A model generated the notes under the pieces. The model worked only from the letters and a program-made list of their open reading frames with translations, searched no databases and was not told the DNA's origin. Source: Adiantum capillus-veneris (Eukaryota; Streptophyta; Polypodiopsida; Polypodiales; Pteridaceae). Taken from it: a stretch of DNA of 64,000 nt. Position numbers and translations under genes: made by a program. Location: assembly GCA_014529385.2 (NCBI GenBank), contig CM043956.1, positions 87,039,721-87,103,720 of the forward strand, given 5' to 3'. Positions 35,340 to 44,553 of the stretch are shown piece by piece. How positions within the stretch are numbered: the first letter of the stretch is position 1; each line of letters begins with the position of its first letter.

Positions 35340-36540
35340 AGGTTCCTTGCATCCATTTAGCATCTTTAAAAGGATAATTCTTTCACTTAATAAGATATCA
35401 CCAAATAATCTCACCGTTTCTTAATACCTTGTCTTAATGTCATAGGATGGACTTAGATTGAAGTACTTCTTCTTGATCTTTTATTTTTGGAGGGTCTCCA
35501 ACTATTGCTTCTTTTGATGGCGCTCCTTTGTAAGGCCTATGTAGGTTCTCATGGAGAACATTTTGCATGAGCCAATGGTTGGGCAACTTCAATTGATAAG
35601 GCATCTCATTGACTGGCTTAAGAATTTTAAGGACCATAGTATCTTTTTGCTAGTTTAGCATCATACTCTTGGTGGTCCGTAGGACTCTTGCCAGTAGTAT
35701 GCCTCAGATGAGCCTTGAGAAACTTTAGCAAGACCCCATCGTTTTACTTAAAGGCTAAGGCTCTTTTGTGCTTATTAGCAGCAACCCTTTTTGCCTTTCC
35801 CGTGAGATGGATATAACCCCCTTTAATCTTTGGAAAAGATTCTTGTGGGTCTCAGCTATATTCATCAGTAGAGCGAAGATCGTCCCATGTACTTTCAGTA
35901 GTAAGGGACTTTTGGATATTCCTTCTTTAACCTCAAAAGATACTTTCCCCGTAGAAGTATGTACAATATCATTGTACGCATACTGTATAAGAGGTACGTA
36001 CTTATATTATTGAGAACATTGATCTACTTCCATGACATAGGCTTTTAGTATATCAAGAATCGTTAGATTAGTTATTTCACTTTGGTCATCCGTTTGTGGA
36101 TGATAGGCCGAAAGAGAAATTTAATCTACTTCCTAGATTCTCAAAGAGACCCTTCTAGAAATTACCAGTCATTTTAGGATCTTTGTTCGACGCTATGGGT
36201 GTTGGAAATCAATGATGCTTGAAAATTTGAGATCTGAAGAGGGTTGCCATTTGATGTGCCTTAATAGGCCTTTTGACAGGCATAGAGTGTGTTTTCTTGT
36301 TAAGCCTGTCCGACTGAAACAATCCAAGTTACTTCCCTCGATCAAATTTTGACTTTTGGTATACCACGCATTTTGGAACATACTCTTGTATGTTTACTTT
36401 TCATGGTAGACCAACAGAAATACATTTCTACTCCTTGAAGAGTAGATTATGGATTCCCTCTTTGCCCCGTATAAGGAGAAGTATGGGATTCATACATGAC
36501 TTTCTTATTGTCATTTGGAAGATAACGATCCTTCAAGGTG
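35340..36540 (-). pseudogene. integrase and chromodomain of the chromovirus, broken
   Basis: Integrase inserts the DNA copy; the chromodomain targets it to chromatin. The minus strand near 36110-36060 reads SAYHPQTDDQSEITNLT, the segment with the catalytic Glu, then KAYVMEV. Near 35970-35900 QYAYNDIVHTSTGKVSFEV follows, a typical integrase stretch. The C-terminal part, 35637-35440, is open: EMPYQLKLPNHW, VLHENLHRPYKG, then DQEEVLQSKSIL. The chromodomain continues to about 35340 with KVLRNGEIIW, YLIK and KNYPFKDAKWMQG, interrupted by two TGA codons where Trp or Arg is expected and by nearby stops. The zinc-binding and first catalytic Asp parts are not clearly readable. Confidence 0.75.
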
Positions 36541-36545
36541 AATGG

Positions 36546-37000
36546 TTATTTTTTATTCCCTATTGCAAAGGCTATAATTACATACTTAAAGTCTTGGTCA
36601 GTAGCATACTCATCTATCATAAAAGATAGATCATTGTGAGTTGCTATAGACACCACATTTACCCTTGGTCGTTGTGAAAGTGCATCGACCACTTGATTGT
36701 GCTTGCCAACAATGTGAGCAACATGAAATTTAAATTGCAAAAGAAAATTTTCCCACCTCATTTGTTTGTTGGAGAGCTTGGTTTGCGTCATGAAGTTCTT
36801 GAGGCTTTGTGATCCATTCGTAGGATGAATGGAGTGACGTGTTTAGGGCATATAGAATATCCAGTAGCTCTTTTTCATATTTTCCCAATACTCATGTATC
36901 AAATTTGAGTCTTTGAATCTCATATGCTATGGTGTGCCCTTCTTGAAGCAAAATAGCTCCAAGGCAATTACCACAAGCATCACATTGGACCTCAAATGGC
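36546..37000 (-). pseudogene. RNase H domain of the chromovirus
   Basis: Near 36980-36940 the minus strand reads QCDACGNCLGAILLQEG, the first catalytic Asp region. The open stretch 36791-36546 holds the domain end: QMRWENFLLQFKFHVAHIVG, then KHNQVVDALSQRP with the last Asp. Stops occur between. It sits between RT and integrase as in other Ty3 elements. Confidence 0.8.
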
Positions 37001-37114
37001 TTTGAGAGATCTAATAGTGTGAGCACATGTTGAGAGATAAGATTCTCCTTAAGCTTCTCAAAAGCTTCTTGTACTTTTGTAGTCCGTGAATACTTAACAA
37101 TTCTTTTTTTTAAG

Positions 37115-37700
37115 TCATGTAATGGGCCTTCTATTACCGAGAATTTTTTCTATGAAGCATCTATAGTATGCACACATAGCTATGAAGATTTGTACCTCAT
37201 GTAGATTCCATGGATTAGGCCATCCTTTTATTATCTCTAACTTTGTTGGATCCATACAGGTGCCATCATTACAGATAATGTGACCTAAATATTGAATCTC
37301 TTGTAGAAAAAATTCACTTTTCTTTTGATTAATGAAAAGCTTATTCTCTCTCACAACTTGAAAGGTTACCTGGAGGTGTCGCTTGTACTCTTCAAGAGAA
37401 TTTGGATGGCCTGAATATTTTTTTCCATCATGAGTTTGAATTCGTCTCGAGCATTTGTCAGGCCAAAACTTGTGAATTATCCCAAATAGATCTTCTACCC
37501 GCGGCACGGGAAATCTATTTTTGATAGTGATCTTAATTAGTGCTCTATAGTTGACACACATGTGATATGTGTCGTCTTTCTTTTGCACTAAAAGCAATGG
37601 TGAATAAAATGGAGAGGAGCTAGACCTCACCATCCCTTTTTTTTTGCCAATTCATGCACTTGCCTCATGATCTGCTCTTGTTGAGCTTCTGAAACTCGAT
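37115..37700 (-). pseudogene. reverse transcriptase of the chromovirus, catalytic core deleted
   Basis: The 172-codon open frame (37633-37115) starts with RT motifs SSSPFYSPLLLVQKKDD, MCVNYRALIKITIKNRFPVP and VEDLFG. It then jumps. In another frame FGLTNARDEF and LMMEK are visible, followed by HLQVTFQVVRENKLFINQKK and QYLGHII. The D-containing segment before MPFGLTN and the YxDD catalytic segment are both missing, so two internal deletions remove the active site. The thumb/connection part (WPNPWNLHEVQIFIAM) is kept. Confidence 0.85.
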
Positions 37701-37779
37701 AAGGAGGCTTGTTGGGCGGTGAGCTTCTTGATAGGAGCTCAATTGCATGGTCATCATCCCTCATTTTAGAGATAGCTCA

Positions 37780-38200
37780 CTAGGGATGTCATCAATGAAA
37801 ACATCTTGGAATCCATTTAGGAAATTAGACAACTCTAATTCCTCTTGATTCCCTTTATTACAGGGATATGGTGTATCCCAACTCATTAGCATCTATGTAC
37901 ATGCTCTTTTACCTGTAGGTGAAGTAGATTCTCCTTTCAAGGAACTTCATGTTGGAAGCCATGCGGTTAAACCATGGTGTCCCCCATGATAACATTCTCA
38001 TGTTTGAGAGGGAAGATGAAGAAATCCTTTTTGTCCACATAGCTTTGGACATGAAGCCTTAATTTTCCAATTAAGGAAGTAACTGAGACGTCTTGTCCCT
38101 TGATCTAGCTCCATTGGCTTTCAATGTATCTCCCATCTCGCGGGCTTGTATTCCTAGCTTAGTGGTCAACTCCGTGGATATGAAGTTGTGAGTTGAATCA
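37780..38200 (-). pseudogene. protease region of the chromovirus
   Basis: The minus strand from about 38200 reads FFDADSTHNFISTELTTKLG, the retropepsin active-site region, with the usual D-S/T-G altered. No long ORF survives. Confidence 0.6.
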
Positions 38201-38221
38201 GCGTCAAAAAAATTAAAGGAA

Positions 38222-39826
38222 TCATATTCTTGCATCTTTCCCTAAGCATAGGAAAGGAGAAATCCTTGGCAATGAGCATCCTCTTTTTGGAGCTTCAAAC
38301 ATAGAGGCTCTAGGAGTCTCATTGTGGGCAATTCTCTTGGGGTGAGGACGATAACCATGGCCTTGCTCCCCACACTTAAAACATTTGTGGTCCTTACGAC
38401 AAGCTTCTAGCTCTTTAGGAGAGAGTTTATATTTACCTTTGTAAACTCCCTTCTCCTTGGACCGATTGTTTTTTTTGTTGTTGGAATGGCCTTGCTCCCC
38501 ACACTTAACCATGGCCTTGCTCCCCACACTTAAAACATTTGTGGTCCTTACGACAAGCTTCTAGCTCTTTAGGAGAGAGTTTATATTTACCTTTGTAAAC
38601 TCCCTTCTCCTTGGACCGATTGTTTTTGTTGTTGTTGGAATGGCCTTGGGAAGAATTTTGGGCATTGGATTTCCCCTTGGCATCACTTTTGTCTTTATTT
38701 TCCATGGATTTGACATTCCATCTAGACCCTTATTGTAAATTGATGCGCGAAGCAAACATGGTGTGGTGGATTACCTTGGTGATAGAACCAGGCCGTTGAG
38801 AGTTGGCATACTCGGCCATCTCTTTGGGTAATCCCACACAGAATTGTTTCTTTTGCATAGCAAAGTCTATCTTTTGAAGGATAGTAGTCTTGAGATGTAA
38901 ATCCCAAAAATTTTCCACATATTTATGGATAGACTCATGAGAGAGAAGTTTTAAACTTCACCATTGGGTAAACACTTTGTCATTTTCATCACTTGCAAGG
39001 AATTGCTTCATGATGGAAAATCGTAGAGTTTTCCATGTCTTTGGGGCTTCGCCGTTGCCACGAAGACCAGCCCATCATTGATGAGCCAATTTTTGGAAGT
39101 GCATAGCTACATGGTGTAATTTGGAGGACTCCGTAAAGCCCTCGTCTCCAAAGGCCGCATCAAATTTTTGGATGAAGGCCAATACTTTGTCGGTAGCACC
39201 AAAGGTGCCATCATAGGTGAGAAAAGAGATACTCTTTACTCCCTCTTTGAACTTATTTAACTTTTGTGACCTTCGCCATGCAGGGTAAGATTTGCGATGT
39301 CCTCCTCTCTTATATTCTCTAGGAGAATAGTTGTAGCTTTCATCGGTAGAGGAGGAAGGTGAAGAAGAAGGAGAAGAGGGTGACTTCTTTCTTGCCCTTT
39401 TCTTCCTTTGTTTCCTCTCTTCCCTTTTGGAGTGACGAGGAGAAGGACTATGTGTTAACCGTTTCCTCTTGGGAGGAGTTGGCGATTGTCTAGACCGCCA
39501 TCTTCATGGAGCCACATCTTTTGAGGAACCTAAAGAGTCATTATTTTCTTGTTCTTTGGATTTCACCTCTTGTATGGGAGAGAGTCTTCTTTTGGGGGTG
39601 TCACCAAGAGGCCTCCTAAGCTCTCTCTCTCCTCTTTGAGAGGAAAGGAAATCCCATAAGCACAACGTTGTTGAGTAACTTCGGCTTGCAAAGAGGGGTT
39701 GCCCATAGCTTGTTGAAACCTAGTAACAAGATAATCAACAAACATGGGGGCATCATCATTAGCACCTTCATGTGCAAAATCAAAGTTATCAATGTTCATT
39801 CTACTCTCTTGGTTATTGTCAACCAT
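38222..39826 (-). pseudogene. gag of the chromovirus with duplicated zinc-knuckle segment
   Basis: Begins at ATG 39826 (MVDNNQESRMNIDNFDFAHE, 87 codons open). Capsid-like sequence at 38918-38730 reads FAMQKKQFCVGLPKEMAEYA and VIHHTMFASRI. The zinc knuckle appears twice (KCFKCGEQGHG) because of a 154-bp tandem duplication (38354-38507 / 38508-38661). After the first knuckle the expected final Cys is absent (GYRPHPKR). A Ser/Arg/Glu-rich part lies around 39300-39450. Frameshifts and stops separate the pieces. Confidence 0.85.
38354..38661. repeat. 154-bp tandem duplication inside gag
   Basis: ACCATGGCCTTGCTCCCCAC starts at 38354 and 38508. The copies are nearly identical; the second has a slightly different T/G run. 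Confidence 0.92.
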
Positions 39827-40231
39827 GTTAATTGAACTTATGTGTTTACTTAATTAGTGTATGCTTTGGCAATTCAAAACCTTAGTTGCTACTCCTCTTG
39901 ACCTTTGAAAATAGACACTTAAGTATATACACCCATGATTCGAATTGGTTAATTATAGAGAGTAGTGGAGTGAGTCTAACATAGCGAAGTTGTCGAGGGA
40001 TAGCTCCTTTTGGACTTCTTATGGCTCAATAATGGTAAAGCCGTAGGCAAGTCTAAAAAGACTCCATTATTAAGACCAAATCGCCCGAGGTGTGCACCAT
40101 ATACCACATAGTGGGCTCAACAGAATCGATAATAGATCCGAGACCCACTTGATCTAATATAATTAACAAAAACAACCATTAATAGGCTACTTAAGGACCT
40201 ATCTACTTAAGCAAGAAAAGAGAAACCAAAT

Positions 40232-40243
40232 GCTCTAATACCA
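40232..40243 (-). other. primer-binding site, tRNA-iMet type
   Basis: The minus strand reads TGGTATTAGAGC, one base from the canonical TGGTATCAGAGC. It lies one base from the end of the 5' LTR. Confidence 0.88.
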
Positions 40244-40244
40244 A

Positions 40245-41894
40245 CGTAATGGAAATGGCCTATGAACTTTGAGAGTAGCGGAATTAGGAAATTAGGTGAA
40301 ACACTTTTGAGAGATTACTTTGTGAGCATAGTGGGTGAACTTAATTGATGGTAGCAACATAAACATGATACTTAGTTAACTTGGCATGAACAATACTTTT
40401 GCAAGAGAGAGAGTTTAAAGAACATGACAATAGTTGAGGACCGGATTCATATGGAGCCGGTCCCCCCTCCAATAGGCATTTGTATATAGTTTCTCCAATC
40501 AAGAGAGACTTGGTACAATACAATCTTTGTGTTCCTTGTGACCTACATGATGCAATGAAGATGGAAATCTTCATGCATCACAAGCATAACATAAACTTGT
40601 AGAAAGCATGAACTATCCCAAGCCTCAGTCCCAAGGCCTCAAACACCTTCGAAGGTGGAGAGAGCTAGCGGGGAATGAGGATAGGGAAGAGGAAGAAGAA
40701 ACATTCCATAGGAGAAAGAAATAGTTCCTCACTTATCATTACTCTTTCTGATAGCATACATAATAGCATAGTAATGAAGATGGAGAAGATGGCAAGCTTA
40801 AGCATTGAAGCATGACTCTTGGTTGGATTTGCATTCCATAGCCAAGAGTGTTGGTGTAGGCTTTCACACTCACAAGCTTGGAGAAGGAGGTGGTGTTCCT
40901 CAACTTTCACCAAGTGAGAATGCCCTTCCCAATGAGTGTGTGTGTGTGGAGTATATCCCCCTTGTACCCCCCTTCCTTGCTTTGGGTGAAATTTCTATGC
41001 TCATTGGACCCCTCTTCCCTTAGCCAATCACATGCAACATGCAGTCAAGCAAATGGGTAGTCTTTTGACAAGTGTCTTCCTTACCCCTTAGAGAGAGAGA
41101 GCTTGAAAATATCTAGATATTTGTTAGATGGAAGTAGAATCTCATTGGACCCCTATTTATCCCAACCAATAGCATTCAAGCACACCATGTGGTTAAGCTT
41201 AGTGAGAGTCTGACATGTGTCACATGTGCTCTTCTATAATTCCCCTAACTTTGAGATTTTTATGCATAGGAAGTTTCTCAAGGAACTTCCTCATCAAGTG
41301 TGTAAGTTCTCTCTTTGACTCAAGCATCTTACCCCCCATGCATAGGAAGCTTCTCAAGAAACTTCCTCATTAAATGTGACAAGTACCTCAAGTACCTTAG
41401 TCATCAAGCATGACAAGCACCTTAGATGGAGTTCCCACCAGAAGCACATCCCTAGCTTGTTTAAGTTTAGGTCGGGTCCCCACCTCAAGCACAGCCCTAG
41501 CTTGCTTAAGTTGAGGTCGGGTTCCCACCTCAAGCACAACCCTAGCTTGCTTAAGGTTCCCACCTCAAGCACAGCCCTAGCTTGCTTAAGTTTACGTCGG
41601 GTTCCCACCTCAAGCTCAGCCGTAGCTTGCTTAAGGTCAAAGGACTTTTAACACTAACCATTGGAAGTCTTTAATGAATCTAACCCTAAGGTCATTTAAG
41701 CTTCATTAGTTAACCTTGCTCTTTGACAGACCATCTCTCATTTGGGCCCCTTTACCATTGGCCCCATGTTGAGATAGATCCATAAGCACATGTCTATATT
41801 CTAACCCTTGTCACCATTTATTATCCCATATTAAATGATTAGTTTAATATGAGAAAATCATTTGGGTTGGTTAGATATTAGATATTTAATGACA
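40245..41894 (-). repeat. 5' LTR of the chromovirus (1650 bp)
   Basis: Matches 33335-34931. Its plus-strand left end is CGTAAT instead of TGTAAT, i.e. the LTR's terminal CA has become CG. Five 45-bp internal repeats lie at 41430-41640. Confidence 0.95.
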
Positions 41895-41899
41895 TGCAA
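41895..41899. other. target-site duplication TGCAA (right)
   Basis: Identical to 33330-33334. Confidence 0.9.
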
Positions 41900-41935
41900 T
41901 GTGATGGTCAAAGTGTAGATGCTTTTTTTTTTTAA
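41900..41935 (+). pseudogene. gag continuation of the split Ty3 element
   Basis: Twelve or so codons (CDGQSVDAF...) continue the gag frame from 33334 once the chromovirus and one TSD are skipped. They end in a T11 run next to the inverted-repeat structure. Confidence 0.7.
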
Positions 41936-41966
41936 AGGTAGCTCACTTACGTATGATTACTGGGTC

Positions 41967-42224
41967 CTAAGGTACTGCCCAATTTTGAAAAGTTTCATAG
42001 AAGATATAAAAAAATAACATACCCAGATGATGTATTGTTTTCGTTTTGAGCTTGAATACATTTACCGGTAAGATATCTAGTCTTTCTACTACACTAGCCA
42101 GACGATTGCTCACAGCTTGAAAGTTTTGCTGACAATTGGAAACTGGATCGCTCTTACCTATTGGTTCCCCGGCTTGAAAACAATCTAGGTTTTCTCTATT
42201 AAACTTGCCCTTATTTGCTCTCAT
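41967..42224 (-). CDS. 85-aa ORF in arm 1, unidentified
   Basis: Reads MRANKGKFNRENLDCFQAGE, then a possible coiled-coil segment (NCQQNFQAVSNRLASVVERL) and ends FQNWAVP. A splice-donor-like CCG|GTAAATG falls after LP, so the real exon may end near 42065. The corresponding stretch in arm 2 (45010-45290) has stops. I do not recognise it. Confidence 0.3.
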   Translation of the reverse strand: MRANKGKFNRENLDCFQAGEPIGKSDPVSNCQQNFQAVSNRLASVVERLDILPVNVFKLKTKTIHHLGMLFFYIFYETFQNWAVP

Positions 42225-42670
42225 TTCATATCATATCAGCTAGTAGGATGATGATTGCATTACAATTATACCTACTTTATAGTGTTACAAAGAATATAGA
42301 ACTTTATATCTCCAGCTAGGGTTCAAATTTCTAGAATGGGTTTATGGCATATTGGGTAATCTCTGGTGTGAGAGTTGGTCGTTGGAATATGCTTTTGATT
42401 GTCTCTGGCTTTTTAGTTGTTCTCTTACTAATCTCTGGTTGTTACTGTTTTGGTTTTGGCTTAATGCTTCTCTTGGGGCTTAGACTTGCCTAGAGGGTCT
42501 GGTTGAGTTTCGGAGTATAGCTTGTTAGCTTTTACTTTCAAAACATAACTTTTCTACTTTTTTATTTCCATACCGAGAAGAATAAATCTGCTACAGCTTT
42601 TTTAATTTTTGGTTACAGGTGTTGGAATTGGTATCATTTTTTTAGCAGGGAAGAAAACTAAAATATATTA

Positions 42671-44553
42671 CTGGCTTTATGAAAAAATATGTCAGCCATG
42701 ACTTATGAAGAGAGACTGTGGTAAATGATTATGTCAGCTAAGATAATTGAATCTGTTCGTAACTCATTAAAGGAAAATTTCAAACTCCAAACATATGGAA
42801 TAGGACTCCCCTTGTCGTTCTGCTGGTTACCGGAGTCCTGTACCTTACTGGGTCGTTTCTCATTATAAGACATCACCTTATAATGTTTTTTTGAAAAACA
42901 CTCAGATAGGTTATGGCTTTAATGTCTCTAGAGGGCTATAGAATCCTTTAAGCTCAGTTAGTGAAATAAAATATGGATCTGACTTTGCTCATATGTAATT
43001 GGCTTTCCTCTAGCACTTCGGGACGTGTTTTGAAATAGAATAATTGTTAAAAATTGATGCCTACTATTGGGTGTACGTCTCAAGCTAACATGTGCATCTC
43101 ATTTGAAGTAAAAATCTCACCGATCTGTTTTAAGAATGATTTAAAATTTTTTAAACATAGTTTGATTGATGGAATCGCTTTAAACACTTTAAACTAAAGA
43201 TAGGTTGTAGAATGTTTTCAAAAATCTGGAACGGCTTTGATAAATGGTAGCATCTATTAGGGGAATCTCACTCTCTAGGAAAGATTTGCTAAAAACCAAG
43301 GTCTATCTTATAGTAATAACTTGGCTTAAAAAACTCTTATTCTTTTTTCAAAATACAAATACATTTGAGAGCAGTTGGTTTTTTTTCATTGGGACATGGA
43401 TAACAACTAGGATGCCCACGCATCACCTGTACACAATAACAATTGCTAACCGAGCATTTTCTTGTTTACTATGGGTGCAGATGAGGGCTACCTTCTTTGA
43501 TAAAAACATGTTGTTTGATGTGATTGAGGACATGAGGCTTATCTTTTACCTTGAAGCAGCTTCACTCCAGACTTAGGATTACTTTCTCCCATGTTATATG
43601 TTGTTTTCTTCACTACCTTGTACAAAATTTATTCTCAGCAGCAACAGATAAATTATTGTACATATCCATTGTATTTGCCTAGAATTATTGGTCTATGAAC
43701 AGGTAGTGTTCTTTTGCGTGTATGTATATATTTAGAACTGTTATACACACAATAAACACAAAAGAGAGATTGACTTGTCTTTCTCTTTTGGACCTTGGTT
43801 CTAGTTCTTAGCACCTGTTACAATAAAAGTTATGATATTCTAATAGCCAGGGGTGCTATCACACAGTCGTAGTGGTCCCCTTTGACCGACTGGTGAAGGG
43901 TTGCTAGCACTACCATTTTATTCTAGCTAATCTCGTACTCGTTTTCTAACGTCCTTTTTTCCTTGTCTTTTCACTATTTTATAAATTGTTGTCAACCAGG
44001 CTACTTCGAAACTCACTGCAAGAATGAAGGTCTGCTCTGACCCAAAAAAAAGAGCTCTAATTTCAAATAAATTACGACTCGATAGAGAATTAGAAAATGT
44101 CTTTCCAAATATCTCTTTGAGGATTAGGCTCTGTTAAACTCAAATAGAGTAATCTCTGTATAAACTTTATGGGTCTACTTTGCTCGTCCAAGATGTGTTA
44201 ATCTAACTTTTGACTTTGGAATCTGTGCAGATTATCTCCCTTTCCCAAGGTCTTTCTCTCCCTATGGAACCTCTCTCCTTTGCTTCTCTACTTGTGTTGA
44301 AATGTATCCAAGATAGCAAAGCTTCAGCTTTAATTTTTGATGCCTCAAAAGATTCTAATCTGTCACTTGTCCAGCTTATTTCCTTTTACCAATGGGTGAA
44401 AGTTCTTGCTCTCCTCTCGTTAAGAATAAAACTGAGGGTATCAGCCTGTTGCTTGAATTTACTTCTAATTTGGCTGGTCTTTCCAAAGCCCATATTCAGG
44501 ACTTAGCTTCCTTCTCTTCTAAAGGCTTTGAATTATCCAATCTTCTTAAAAAA
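42671..44553 (+). other. spacer of the palindrome with exon-like pieces
   Basis: Short plausible coding segments on the plus strand include MSAKIIESVRNSLKENFKLQ at 42730. A segment starting MRATFFDKNMLFDVIEDM (43481-43576) lies directly after CTTGTTTACTATGGGTGCAG, a good splice acceptor. Others are RMKVCSDPKKRALISNKLRL near 44020, and a stretch 44210-44550 (SLSQGLSLPMEP, then after a frame change EGISLLLEFTSNLAGLSKAH). AATAAA occurs at 43751. I recognise no family. It could be a captured or broken host gene. Confidence 0.4.

Larger units (their letters stand above)
33335..41894 (-). mobile_element. Ty3 LTR retrotransposon, chromovirus type, complete ends, decayed coding
   Basis: Minus-strand element of 8560 bp. 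Its 5' LTR is 40245-41894 and its 3' LTR is 33335-34931. The PBS is tRNA-iMet type, the polypurine tract is in place, and TSDs of TGCAA flank it. Coding order on the minus strand is gag, protease, RT, RNase H, integrase, chromodomain. The chromodomain and iMet PBS indicate a chromovirus. Numerous stops and two deletions in RT make it inactive. It sits inside the gag frame of another Ty3 element. Confidence 0.95.
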
